NCBI RefSeq assembly: GCF_021502675.1
Contig: NZ_JAKFHA010000004.1
Span: forward strand, 116,555-180,554
Reading direction: 5' to 3'
DNA length: 64,000 nt
From: Yinghuangia soli
GTDB taxonomy: Bacteria > Actinomycetota > Actinomycetes > Streptomycetales > Streptomycetaceae
Of this stretch, positions 24,509-33,272 are shown one piece after another (positions within the stretch are counted from its first letter, which is position 1; each line of letters opens with the position of its first letter). The position numbers were made by a program, and so were the translations under genes. Under the pieces are notes generated by a model that saw only the letters and a program-made list of their open reading frames with translations, was not told where the DNA came from and searched no databases.

Positions 24509-25858
24509 TCAGCCGGCCACGAGCTTGGCCACGCTGCCCACGTACTGGATCTTCGCGGACTTCACCTGGTAGGCGAACGTCCCGCCGGTGCCGGCCCATT
24601 CGCCCGTGCTGCGGTCGAAGGCGTACGACTTGACCAGGCCCTGGTAGCGGCTGGACCGGACCGCGCCGAGGACCGCGGCGCGGGTGACCGGCTGGTTGCC
24701 GAGCGACTTGACCGCCTCGATGAGCAGGTTGGCGATGTCGAAGCCTTCCGCGGCGTAGATGCCCGGCTTTTTCTGGAACACGCGCTCGTAATCGGCCGCG
24801 AACGCGGCGAGTGCGGGCTCCGCGGCGGCGTCGGCGACCGGGACGGTCAGCCACCAGTTCTCGGCCGAACTGCCCGCGGAGGAGACGAAGCCCTTCTCGG
24901 CCATGGCATCGGCGCCGAGCCGGGTACCGGTGAAGCCGGCCGAGTCCAGCGCCTTGGACAGAAGCGCCGCCTCGGGGCCGTAGCCGACGCACACCACCGC
25001 GTCCGCGCCGGCCTTGGCGACCGCGGTGGCGATGGCGGCGAAGTCCCGGGTGCCGGGCGGTGCGGTCTTGCGGCTGTGGCTGATGCCGCGCGAGGTCAGG
25101 CCCTCCAGGAGGCCTTCCACGATGCTGTCGGCGTACTCGGTCTTGTTGTCCACCACCACGACGTTCGTGGCCTTGAGCTTGCCGCCCAACAGCGCGGCCA
25201 TCTCGGTGCCTTCGGCCCGGTCGCCGGGCAGCGCGCGGTGGAACGCGGTGAACCCGCGGGTGCCGAGCGTGTGCTTCGTGGCCCCCGGCGTGACGGTCGC
25301 CAGCCCCGCGGCGCCGTACGCCTCGCCGGTGGTCATGGCGGGGCCGCTGAACAGCGGTCCGACGACGGCGACGACCTCGCTGTCGTCGAGCAGCACCTTG
25401 GCGGCAGCGGGCCCCTTGGGCCCCTGGCCTTCGTCGTCCGCGACGACCAGCTCGAGCCGGAACGTCAGCTTGCCGGTCGACTCCGCCTGCTTGAGGGCGA
25501 GTTCGACACCGGTCTGGAGATTGGCCCCCATCTCCGCGGCGCCGCCGCCGGAGAGCGGAGCCTGCAGGCCGATCCGGTAGCGCGGCTTGGGGCCGGTGGG
25601 GGTCGGCGCCGCCGGCGCCTCGCTCGGCCCGGCCGCCGGGGGCGCGGGCGGGGGAGCGGAGCCGGTCGCCGCGGCCGACTTGGTGCCGTCGGACGAACAC
25701 GCGGCCACACCGCCGATCGCCGCGGCGGACAGCAGCGCACCGCCGATGATCAGGCGCCGGCGCGCCGGGTCCGGCGCGGTACCGGATGCTTCGTCCCGTC
25801 GTGCTGACAGGTGGCGGCCGGTGACGGCGGCCGGATCGTCGGACTGCAGCGGGTGCAC
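24509..25858 (-). CDS. Branched-chain-amino-acid-type solute-binding lipoprotein, kinase-less twin of the adjacent receptor kinase
   Basis: This 449-residue protein is a type 1 periplasmic-binding (LivJ/Peripla_BP_6) protein starting at GTG 25858 behind AAGGAA. The lipobox GVAAC places the lipidated Cys at residue 54, after an unusually long lead. That lead (PLQSDDPAAVTGRHLSARRD) resembles the first residues of the neighbouring kinase (PLQPEDPRQLADYRLLARL), and the hydrophobic segment ARRRLIIGGALLSAAAIGGVA matches the kinase's membrane segment. The binding domains are close paralogues (both contain GNQP, RAAVLGAVR and YQGLVKSYAFDR). It therefore looks like a duplicate that lost its kinase domain. 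No permease is nearby, so it may sense rather than transport. Confidence 0.88.
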   Translation of the reverse strand: MHPLQSDDPAAVTGRHLSARRDEASGTAPDPARRRLIIGGALLSAAAIGGVAACSSDGTKSAAATGSAPPPAPPAAGPSEAPAAPTPTGPKPRYRIGLQAPLSGGGAAEMGANLQTGVELALKQAESTGKLTFRLELVVADDEGQGPKGPAAAKVLLDDSEVVAVVGPLFSGPAMTTGEAYGAAGLATVTPGATKHTLGTRGFTAFHRALPGDRAEGTEMAALLGGKLKATNVVVVDNKTEYADSIVEGLLEGLTSRGISHSRKTAPPGTRDFAAIATAVAKAGADAVVCVGYGPEAALLSKALDSAGFTGTRLGADAMAEKGFVSSAGSSAENWWLTVPVADAAAEPALAAFAADYERVFQKKPGIYAAEGFDIANLLIEAVKSLGNQPVTRAAVLGAVRSSRYQGLVKSYAFDRSTGEWAGTGGTFAYQVKSAKIQYVGSVAKLVAG

Positions 25859-25906
25859 GTGCGGTTCCTTCCCCGAGTGGATCTTGCGCGGACATAGTGC
25901 CAGGAC

Positions 25907-25916
25907 CGACTGGTCG
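25907..25916. promoter_or_regulatory. Shared 10-bp motif upstream of the solute-binding gene
   Basis: CGACTGGTCG lies 49 bases before the GTG at 25858. The identical decamer occurs at 28600-28609 upstream of the paralogous kinase gene. It is a near palindrome. It may be a common regulatory site or a remnant of the gene duplication. Confidence 0.3.
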
Positions 25917-25963
25917 TTTCATCGGCATATCCACGCGGCGCGAGGACCTCGAGGGGTGGCGGT

Positions 25964-28420
25964 TCAGCCGCCGGTGAGCTTGGCGACGCTGCCGAGGTAC
26001 TGGATCTTTCCGGACTTCACCTCGTACGCGAAGGTCCCGCCGGTGCCTGCCCATTCGCCGTTGCCGCGGTCGAACGCGTACGACTTGACCAGGCCTTGGT
26101 AGCGGCTTGCACGCACCGCGCCGAGTACGGCCGCGCGTGTGGCGGGCTGGTTGCCCAGCGACTTGATCGCCTGGATGAGGAGGTTGGCGACGTCGAAGGC
26201 CTCGGCGGCGTAGGTGCCGGGCGCTTCGCGGTACTTGCCGGAGTAGTCCGCGGCGAACCTGGCGAGCGTGCTCTCGGCGCCTGCGTCGACGGCCGGGACG
26301 GTCATCGACCAGCCTTCCGCGGCGGTTCCGGCCGCGGCGACGAATGCCGGGTCGGCCATGCCGTCCGGGCCGATGCGGGCGCCGGTGAAGCCCACTTCGG
26401 CCAGCTTCTTCGCGAAGAGGCCGCCCTCTTGGTAGTAGCCCAGGTACGCGACGGCGTCCGCGCCCGAGTTCTTCACGGCCGTCGCGGCCGCCGAGAAGTC
26501 CGTGGTGCGCTGAGGCACCGAGTCCTTGACGACCTCCGCGCCCAGCCGGCCGAGCCCGGCCGACAGGGTGGCCGAAAGCCCTTGGCCGTACTCGGACATG
26601 TCGTCCAGCACGAACACCTTCCGGGCCATGAGCTTCTTGGCGAGGTAGGCCGCCATGTCGGTGCCCTGCGTGGTGTCGCTCGGTGTTGCGCGGTGGAAGG
26701 TGTCGAAGCCGAGACCGGCCAGCAGCGGGTTGGTCGCGGACGGGGTCACGGTGGCCAGTCCGGCACTGTCGTACAGCGGCAGGGCGCTCTTGGCCGTCAT
26801 GCTGAACACCGGCCCCACCACGGCGAGGACCTTTGCGTTGTCGATCAGCTTCTGCGCGGCGGACGCGGCCTTGGTGGCACTGGCCTCGTCGTCGGAGGCG
26901 ACGAACTCGATACGGAACGGCAGGTCGCCGCGCACGTCGGCCTGCTCGACCGCGAGTTCGGCACCGTTGCGGACATTGATGCCGAGTTGCGCGTTGGGGC
27001 CGGTCACGCCGCCCTGCATGCCGATCCGGTACACCGGCTTGGCCGAAGCGGACGGCGGGGGTGCCGCGGAGGCGCCGCCCGAGCCGGACGGCTTGCCGCC
27101 GGTGGGTGTCGAGGACGAGCCGCTGCCCGACGCCTTCCCGGTACCGCCGCCGTCCGACCGGGTGGCCAGCCAGCCGGCCACGCCGCCGACCGCGGCCACC
27201 GACACCACGGCGCCGCCGATGAGCAGCCCGCGCCGGGCGACCGCCGGGGAGGCCGGCGCGCCGGGCGGCGGGCCGGGCGGGCCGAACGGGAATCCGCCAC
27301 CGGCGTGGCCTGCGGGCCCGGCGTGCAGCGGTTGTTCGTGCGGCACCGGAGCCGGCGGCCACGGCGCGGGGCCACCGGGCACCGGGGCACCCGGAGGCGG
27401 TACGCCGGGCAGGGCACCCACCGTGGGTGCGTACGCGGGCGGGGGAGGCGGCGGCACCGCGGACGGCGGAGCGGCCGGGGCCGGCGGGGCGGCGGCGGGC
27501 ACCGCCCCGGGCACCTGCGTACCGCCTTCCAGGTCGAGCAGTGCGGCACTGCGCGAGGCGATGTCGTACGTGATGGCCGGCGGCAACCACCCGGCCCGGG
27601 TGAGGACTTCGGTGGTCTGGTCGCCGGGCAGCGCGGCGTTGCGCAGCTGCGCGGGCACCGGGCGCTGCGCCGGGTCCTTGGCCAGCAGCGGTGCCACCAT
27701 CGGCACGAGATAGCCGGGCACGCCGCCGAGATCCGGCTGGGTGTGCACGATCCGGTAGATCAGCGACGGCGTCGAACCGGATCCGAACGGCCCCTGCCCG
27801 GTGGCCGCGAAGACCAGGACCGAGGCCAGCGAGAACATGTCGGACGCCGGCCCGATGTCGCCGCCGTCGGCCTGCTCCGGCGACATGTAGCCGGGCGAGC
27901 CGACGACAAGACCGGTACTGGTGATCGCGGTGTCGTCCACGGAGCGCGAGACGCCGAAGTCGATGAGCCGCGGCCCGTCCGGGGCGAGCAGCACGTTCGA
28001 CGGCTTGAGGTCGCGGTGCACCAGCCCCGCGGCGTGCACGGCGGCGAGCGCCTCGGCCAGTCCCGCGGCGAGCGCGCGCACGGTCGCCTCGGGCAGCGGT
28101 CCATGCGCCGCGACCGCGTCGACCAGCGACGGGCCGGCCACATACGCTGTGGCCAGCCACGGCGTCCCGGCATCCGGGTCGGCGTCCACGACCGGGGCGG
28201 TGTACGGGCCGGAAACCCGCCGGGCGGCCGCGACTTCGCGCCGGAAACGGGTCCGGAACCCCTCCTCGAGGGCGAGTTCGGGCCGGACCACCTTGATCGC
28301 GACGGTCCGGCCGCCCGGCGAGCGGGCCAGGTAGACCCGGCCCATGCCCCCCGCGCCGAGCCGGGCCAGCAGGCGGTAGTCGGCCAGTTGCCTCGGATCC
28401 TCGGGCTGCAACGGCTCCAC
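25964..28420 (-). CDS. Transmembrane Ser/Thr protein kinase with extracellular solute-binding sensor domain
   Basis: This 818-residue protein has a cytoplasmic Hanks-type kinase (about residues 10-265) with LGAGGMGRVYLA, catalytic Lys43, HRDLKPSN at 135-142, DFG and SPGYMSPEQ. A long Pro/Gly/Ala-rich juxtamembrane linker follows. A single membrane segment (about residues 395-418) leads to a type 1 periplasmic-binding domain of the branched-chain amino acid class from about 460 to the end. Ligand binding outside probably controls the kinase inside. Kinase-binding protein fusions of this type are known in actinomycete annotations. GTG 28420 is chosen for the ribosome site GGGGGAAGGA, which lies at the edge of overlapping palindromes. 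Confidence 0.9.
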   Translation of the reverse strand: MEPLQPEDPRQLADYRLLARLGAGGMGRVYLARSPGGRTVAIKVVRPELALEEGFRTRFRREVAAARRVSGPYTAPVVDADPDAGTPWLATAYVAGPSLVDAVAAHGPLPEATVRALAAGLAEALAAVHAAGLVHRDLKPSNVLLAPDGPRLIDFGVSRSVDDTAITSTGLVVGSPGYMSPEQADGGDIGPASDMFSLASVLVFAATGQGPFGSGSTPSLIYRIVHTQPDLGGVPGYLVPMVAPLLAKDPAQRPVPAQLRNAALPGDQTTEVLTRAGWLPPAITYDIASRSAALLDLEGGTQVPGAVPAAAPPAPAAPPSAVPPPPPPAYAPTVGALPGVPPPGAPVPGGPAPWPPAPVPHEQPLHAGPAGHAGGGFPFGPPGPPPGAPASPAVARRGLLIGGAVVSVAAVGGVAGWLATRSDGGGTGKASGSGSSSTPTGGKPSGSGGASAAPPPSASAKPVYRIGMQGGVTGPNAQLGINVRNGAELAVEQADVRGDLPFRIEFVASDDEASATKAASAAQKLIDNAKVLAVVGPVFSMTAKSALPLYDSAGLATVTPSATNPLLAGLGFDTFHRATPSDTTQGTDMAAYLAKKLMARKVFVLDDMSEYGQGLSATLSAGLGRLGAEVVKDSVPQRTTDFSAAATAVKNSGADAVAYLGYYQEGGLFAKKLAEVGFTGARIGPDGMADPAFVAAAGTAAEGWSMTVPAVDAGAESTLARFAADYSGKYREAPGTYAAEAFDVANLLIQAIKSLGNQPATRAAVLGAVRASRYQGLVKSYAFDRGNGEWAGTGGTFAYEVKSGKIQYLGSVAKLTGG

Positions 28421-28432
28421 GTGAACGTCCTT

Positions 28433-28472
28433 CCCCCGGCACGTGCCGGGGGCGATCGCCCCCGGCACGTGC
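28433..28472 (-). promoter_or_regulatory. Two overlapping palindromes at the kinase ribosome-binding site
   Basis: In the kinase mRNA leader a 34-base perfect palindrome (28439-28472, arms GCACGTGCCGGGGGCGA) overlaps a 20-base perfect palindrome (28433-28452, arms CCCCCGGCAC). The second ends in the GGGGG that starts the ribosome site GGGGGAAGGA. The two hairpins share CCCCCGGCAC and cannot form together. One partly hides the ribosome site and the other frees it, the layout of a translational switch. On DNA they could also be a protein-binding site. Confidence 0.5.
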
Positions 28473-28821
28473 ATGCTCCCATCGCCCCGGCGCCGCCGTC
28501 GCACGGCGTGGCGGAAACGCATCCCCGCAACCGGTCGCGAGTGATCGTCCACCGTTCCGTACCCGGCACATTGCCGTTCCGTTTCGGTGCCGTCTCGGAC
28601 GACTGGTCGGTCATGAGTGGAAGTAAAGGTTCCGGACGTATATGTGAATTCGTCGTTACTACTGGCTAGTGGCTGTGTTCGCTCCGTTGATTCCGTACTA
28701 CTGTCGGGCGTGCCGGATCGCCGCAGGGTTGCGAACGGATCACTGTGAGTGATCGGCTGCGCCGTGTTGTCCTGCTCTGGCCGGGGCCGCGCACCATCCG
28801 CTCGGGGGAGGGGAATCAAGC
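28473..28821. other. Intergenic region between divergent kinase and hydrolase genes
   Basis: This 349-base divergent region holds the promoters of both genes. It includes a relatively AT-rich stretch (about 28617-28680, with ACGTATATGTGAATTCG) and the decamer CGACTGGTCG at 28600-28609 shared with 25907-25916. No coding sequence is convincing here. Exact promoters cannot be assigned. Confidence 0.4.
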
Positions 28822-30060
28822 ATGCTCGACCGCCTGCGCCGGATACGTTCCGAGGGCGAGAAGTCCGCACTGCTGCTGTCCGACATCCCCATGGGGGCGA
28901 TGCTGCGCAGCGTCCCGCGCTCGGTCGGCTTCGGAGTCCGCTCGTACGTCCGGTCGCTGCGCGCCGAGCGCCGCAACTACCCGGACATGCCGACGGTCTT
29001 CCCGACGCCCGGCCTGGTCTCGGCGGCCTTCCTCGACGAGCTCGTGGTGGCCTTCATGTCCACCAGCCGGCTCTCGCCGGGCCCGGAGGACGCCCTCCGG
29101 ATCCGCGAGGAAGTCGCCGAGGCGCTCGGCAAGTTCCGCGCCGAGACCTACCTGGACGACCCGGCGCTGTTCCACCCGGAACCTCCGCCGCTGACCGACC
29201 CGGTCATCCGCGGCAAGTTGTACGGCACCATCAGCTACGAGCAACTTGCCTTCGACAGCGGCTACGTCCCCTGGCCCGGTATCCCCGGCGCCACCCGGTG
29301 GCAGTCCGCCGGCGCGAACCAGCGCGTCTGGGCGTACGTCCTCCGGCACCCCGGAAAGCCCCGGCCGTGGGTGGTCAACCTGCACGGCTTCGGCATGGGC
29401 CGGCCGAGCGACCTGGCCGCCTTCCGGTCACAGCGCATGCACCGCGAACTGGGCGTCAACGTCATGCACGTGGTCCTGCCGATGCACGGCCCGCGCAAGG
29501 CGTCCCGCACCCAGGACGCGCCGTTCATCTCGTTCGACTACCTCGGCAACGTGCACGGCCTGGGGCAGGCGGTCTGGGACACCCGGCGCTGCATCGACTG
29601 GGCGCGCAGCCAGGGCGCCACCAAAGTCGCGGTCCACGGGCTCTCGCTCGGCGCGTACGTGGCCGCGCTGCTCGCGGGCGTGGAGGACCTCGACTGCGTG
29701 ATCGTCGGCGTGCCGTCGGTGGACATGGCCTGGGTCATGTCGCACCACGTGCCGGACGACATCAAACGCGAAGTGCAGGCGGCGGGACTGCTCGGCACCG
29801 AGGCCGAGACCATCCACCACGTCGTCTCGCCGCTCGCCGTCACCCCGCGGGTGCCCCTGGAACGCCGGTTCGTCTACGCGGGCCTTGCCGACCGCATGGC
29901 CACGCCGCAGCAGGCGTACCGGCTGTGGAAGCACTGGGAGGAACCGTCCGTCTGCTGGTACCGCGGTTCGCACATCGGGGCGATGTGGAACCGGCAGACC
30001 CGTCGCTTCATCGATGATGCCCTGACCTCGTCGGGCATCGGGAGGAGGAACACCTGGTGA
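28822..30060 (+). CDS. Alpha/beta hydrolase family protein (lipid operon)
   Basis: This 412-residue protein has an alpha/beta hydrolase core: VVNLHGFGMG for the oxyanion region, the nucleophile elbow HGLSLGAYVA, and a C-terminal His in GSHIGAMW. About 150 residues precede the core. ATG 28822 follows GGGGGAGGGGAA. The stop overlaps the start of a wax ester synthase/DGAT gene (GTGA), and such pairs occur in actinobacteria, so it may act on acylglycerols, wax esters or acyl-CoA. No signal peptide is visible. The substrate is unproven. Confidence 0.8.
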   Translation: MLDRLRRIRSEGEKSALLLSDIPMGAMLRSVPRSVGFGVRSYVRSLRAERRNYPDMPTVFPTPGLVSAAFLDELVVAFMSTSRLSPGPEDALRIREEVAEALGKFRAETYLDDPALFHPEPPPLTDPVIRGKLYGTISYEQLAFDSGYVPWPGIPGATRWQSAGANQRVWAYVLRHPGKPRPWVVNLHGFGMGRPSDLAAFRSQRMHRELGVNVMHVVLPMHGPRKASRTQDAPFISFDYLGNVHGLGQAVWDTRRCIDWARSQGATKVAVHGLSLGAYVAALLAGVEDLDCVIVGVPSVDMAWVMSHHVPDDIKREVQAAGLLGTEAETIHHVVSPLAVTPRVPLERRFVYAGLADRMATPQQAYRLWKHWEEPSVCWYRGSHIGAMWNRQTRRFIDDALTSSGIGRRNTW

Positions 30061-32159
30061 AGCTCTCCGGTCTGGACTCGGCCTTCCTGGCGCTGGAGTC
30101 GGAGACATGGCCGATGCACGTCGTCTGCCTCACCGTCGTGGACGCCTCGGACACCGGCGGACGCATCGACCACGAGGCCTTCAAGGAGACGCTCGCGAAG
30201 CGGCTGCCGCGGCTGCCGCTGCTGAGCCGCAAGCTGGTGCAGAGCCCGTGGGGGCTGTCCCGCCCGCACTGGGTGCCCGACCCGGACTTCGACTTCCGCG
30301 ACCATGTGCACCGCGCGACCGTGGCCAGGCCCGGCGGACGCCGCGAACTGGCCGACCTGGCCGCGCAGATCTACCGCAACCGCCTGGACCGCGACCGGCC
30401 GCTCTGGGAGTGGTGGGTGGTCGAGGGCCTGGAGAACGACCGCATCGCGCACATGTGGAAGGTGCACCACGCGTGCATCGACGGCCGGGCCGGCGCGTCG
30501 ATGCAGGAGGTCTTCTTCGACGCCGACCCGGTCGGCGGCATCTCGCGCGAACTGGTGCCGCTGCCCATGCCGGACGAAGAGGACCCGCTGCCCGAGGGGT
30601 TCGCGCGCGTCGCCGAGATGGCCAAGTCGGTGGCCGGCACCCCGGTGCGGCTGGTCGGGCAGCTGGGATCGACCGCGCAGGGGGTGGTGTCCGCCGCGAT
30701 GACGGGGCGGCTCTCCCAGGCGATGCCCCTCAACATGCCGCGGACCCGCTTCAACGCGCCGGTGGGGAAGGAGCGTTCGTACGGGTTCTGCACGGTCTCG
30801 CTGTCCGATGTGAAGACCGTCAAGAACGCCTTCGGCGTCAAGGTCAACGACGTCGTGCTCGCCATCGTGGGCGGCGCGATGCGCGAACAGCTCGATTCTT
30901 TCGGCGAGACGCCCGACAAGCAGTTGGTGGGGACCGTTCCGGTCGACGCCACCAAGGGCGACACGCGCTCCAGCGGCAACTTGATCACCGGCATGCTGGT
31001 GGGCCTTTCCACCGACATCGCCGATCCCGCGGAACGCCTTTTGTGCATCCATGAGAACGCGCTGGCCTCCAAGGCCGTGCAGGGCGCGTTGGGCAACGAC
31101 CTGCTGACCAACCTGGCGGACACCCCGCCTCCGGTTCTGCTGAGCCTCGGCGGAGACGTCTTCCGCGCGGCGAAGATCGCCACGCATCTCCCGCCGGTCT
31201 GCAACGCGGTCATTTCCAACGTTCCGGGCCCCCGCAAGACGCTGTACTCGCAGGGGCAGAAGGTGGAGGCGTTCCACTCGATGGGCATAGTCGCGGACGG
31301 ATTCGGCCTCTTCGTCGGGGGCATGAGCTACGACGACCAGATCGACATCGGGGTGCTCGCGGACCGCGAGACGCTGCCCGACCCCTTCGCGCTGGCCGAC
31401 AGCATCGTCGACCAGCTGAACGTCCTGCTGAAGGCGGCCCACGAGTTCGGGCTCCCGGCCGGTTCGGTGCCGCAGCCGGACCCGGAGACCCAGGCGGAGA
31501 CCGAGGCGGAGGCCGTGGTCCCGGCCGAGGACCCGGTCGAGGTTCCGGCCGGACAGCCGGTCGAGGCGCCGGCCGAGACCGTCGCCGAGACCCCGGTCGC
31601 AGCCGCGGCCGAGGCCCCGCCGGTGCCCGCCGCCAAGCCCGCCGCCCGGCCCGCGGCGAAGCGGACCCCCGCGGCCAAGCCCGCCGCGAAGACCGCCAAG
31701 ACCGCCGCGAAGAGCACGGCCAAGCCCGCCGCCAAGCCTGCCGCGAAGACCGCGGCCAAGCGGGCCCCGTCGCGCGGCGGCGCCGCGAAGAGCACGACCA
31801 CGACCCGGACCGCGGCCACCGCGTCCCGCAAGCCGGCGGCCCGCAAGCCCGCCGGCCCGCGGACCGCAGCGGCACCGGTACCGGCCGGCACGACCACCGG
31901 TCCGGCAGCGCCGCCGGCCGACCCCCAGCCGCAGATCCCCGCCCAGGCCACCGCCGCCCGCGTCCGCCGGACGCCCGCAGCGCGCGGCCCGGCCCCCGCG
32001 ACCGCGCCGACCGTTCCGGCCGCGACGCCGGCCGCGGAGGACAACGCCGTCCCCGCGTCCACCGCAGTTCCGACGACGTTGACCGCGAAGCCGGCGGCCG
32101 GCGCGCAGGAGGCCCCTGCCGCCGCGGCCCCGGTGCCGGCCTCGGTGGCCGGAGTCTGA
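30057..32159 (+). CDS. Wax ester synthase/diacylglycerol acyltransferase with histone-H1-like tail
   Basis: The first ~470 of 700 residues form a WS/DGAT enzyme, which esterifies diacylglycerol or fatty alcohols with acyl-CoA to make storage lipid. The catalytic HHACIDG is at residues 137-143, and SNVPGP near residue 385 is the second conserved block. The remaining ~230 residues are low complexity. They begin acidic (ETEAEAV, PAEDPVEVP), continue with Lys/Ala/Pro repeats of the PAAKPAAKTA kind, and end Ala/Pro-rich. The basic part resembles histone H1 and mycobacterial Hup tails. It could bind nucleic acid, lipid-body surfaces or the cell pole. GTG 30057 overlaps the upstream stop. Confidence 0.9.
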   Translation: MKLSGLDSAFLALESETWPMHVVCLTVVDASDTGGRIDHEAFKETLAKRLPRLPLLSRKLVQSPWGLSRPHWVPDPDFDFRDHVHRATVARPGGRRELADLAAQIYRNRLDRDRPLWEWWVVEGLENDRIAHMWKVHHACIDGRAGASMQEVFFDADPVGGISRELVPLPMPDEEDPLPEGFARVAEMAKSVAGTPVRLVGQLGSTAQGVVSAAMTGRLSQAMPLNMPRTRFNAPVGKERSYGFCTVSLSDVKTVKNAFGVKVNDVVLAIVGGAMREQLDSFGETPDKQLVGTVPVDATKGDTRSSGNLITGMLVGLSTDIADPAERLLCIHENALASKAVQGALGNDLLTNLADTPPPVLLSLGGDVFRAAKIATHLPPVCNAVISNVPGPRKTLYSQGQKVEAFHSMGIVADGFGLFVGGMSYDDQIDIGVLADRETLPDPFALADSIVDQLNVLLKAAHEFGLPAGSVPQPDPETQAETEAEAVVPAEDPVEVPAGQPVEAPAETVAETPVAAAAEAPPVPAAKPAARPAAKRTPAAKPAAKTAKTAAKSTAKPAAKPAAKTAAKRAPSRGGAAKSTTTTRTAATASRKPAARKPAGPRTAAAPVPAGTTTGPAAPPADPQPQIPAQATAARVRRTPAARGPAPATAPTVPAATPAAEDNAVPASTAVPTTLTAKPAAGAQEAPAAAAPVPASVAGV

Positions 32160-32172
32160 CGGAAGGGTGACC

Positions 32173-33021
32173 GTGGCACGGAAAGCACCGAGGAAGACCG
32201 CACTCGTCACCGGCGCCAACTCGGGACTCGGCTTGGCCGCGGTCCTGCAGCTGGCCCGGACCGGACTGCACGCCGTGGGCACCGTGCGGTCCGCGGAGAA
32301 GGCCGAGAAGGTCCACGCCGCCGCGGAGGAGGCCGGCGTGGACGTGGAGACCCGCCTGCTCGACGTGACCGACGCGGCCGGCTGCAAGGACGTCATCGGC
32401 GACGTGCGGCCGGACATCCTGGTCAACAACGCGGGCAGCACCTGCTACGCGCCGGTCGCGGACGTCATGGAGGAGGAGGCCAGGCACCACCTGGAGACCT
32501 CCCTGTTCGCCCCGATCCGGCTCGCCAGGCTGGCCCTTCCGCACATGCAGGACCGCGGATGGGGCCGGATCGTCCAGGTCTCGTCGGTGGCGGGCAAGGT
32601 CACCTATCCGCTGATGGGCTGGTACCAGGCCGGCAAGCACGCGATGGAGGCGGTCTCCGACGCGCTGCGCCTGGAGGTGGCCGGCTCCGGCGTCCAGGTC
32701 GTGGTCGTCGCGCCGGGCGGCTTCCGCAGCGGCATCAGCGAGGACATGGCCGACGTCGCGCACCGCTACCGGGGGTCTAAATACGCGACCGCCTTCCGCC
32801 GCCTCGACCTCGGGTTCACCCTGGTCCAGCCGTTCTGGACGGACACCGACGAGGTCGCCGACGTGATCGCGTTCGCGGCCACCGCGGAGAACCCCAAGGG
32901 CCGGTACGTGGTGGGCCGCGACGCCCATGTCACGTTGCTGGTCTCGCGGATCGTGGAGAACTTCGGTGCCGCGGTCGAAGCCCGGGACAAGGTGGTCCGC
33001 CGGCTCATCGGGCTGCCCTGA
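32173..33021 (+). CDS. SDR family oxidoreductase (lipid operon)
   Basis: This 282-residue classical short-chain dehydrogenase shows TGANSGLG, NNAG, VSSVAGKV with the catalytic Ser, and YQAGK with Tyr/Lys. GTG 32173 has GGAAGG seven bases upstream; GTG 32167 is in frame but too close to that site. It follows the DGAT gene by 13 bases, so it may supply or consume a fatty aldehyde/alcohol or ketone in the same pathway. This is inference from context. Confidence 0.88.
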   Translation: MARKAPRKTALVTGANSGLGLAAVLQLARTGLHAVGTVRSAEKAEKVHAAAEEAGVDVETRLLDVTDAAGCKDVIGDVRPDILVNNAGSTCYAPVADVMEEEARHHLETSLFAPIRLARLALPHMQDRGWGRIVQVSSVAGKVTYPLMGWYQAGKHAMEAVSDALRLEVAGSGVQVVVVAPGGFRSGISEDMADVAHRYRGSKYATAFRRLDLGFTLVQPFWTDTDEVADVIAFAATAENPKGRYVVGRDAHVTLLVSRIVENFGAAVEARDKVVRRLIGLP

Positions 33022-33140
33022 CCCTCGCCCCGGCCGCTCCGGACATCCCGATTGCGCGGCCTCGCGATCCAGGGTGTGCCGCGGGTTCCCACCCGGGTAG
33101 AAGAACCGGAAAAGCCGTGTGGAACAGTGACGGAACACAA

Positions 33141-33165
33141 GGCGGCGGGCGTATTGCCCGCCGCC
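33141..33165 (+). terminator. Hairpin after the lipid operon
   Basis: A perfect 10-base stem (GGCGGCGGGC / GCCCGCCGCC) with loop GTATT, no T-tract. The remaining gap between the SDR and GNAT genes shows nothing else. Confidence 0.55.
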
Positions 33166-33272
33166 CGTGCACACTTCGCACGGCGATCAGGGCGATCAGG
33201 GCCCGTGCGGCGGGGGACGTCGGGTCGGCGTCCCCGGCCGCGCGTGCCCGCGGGTACACCAGGGAGTACCGG

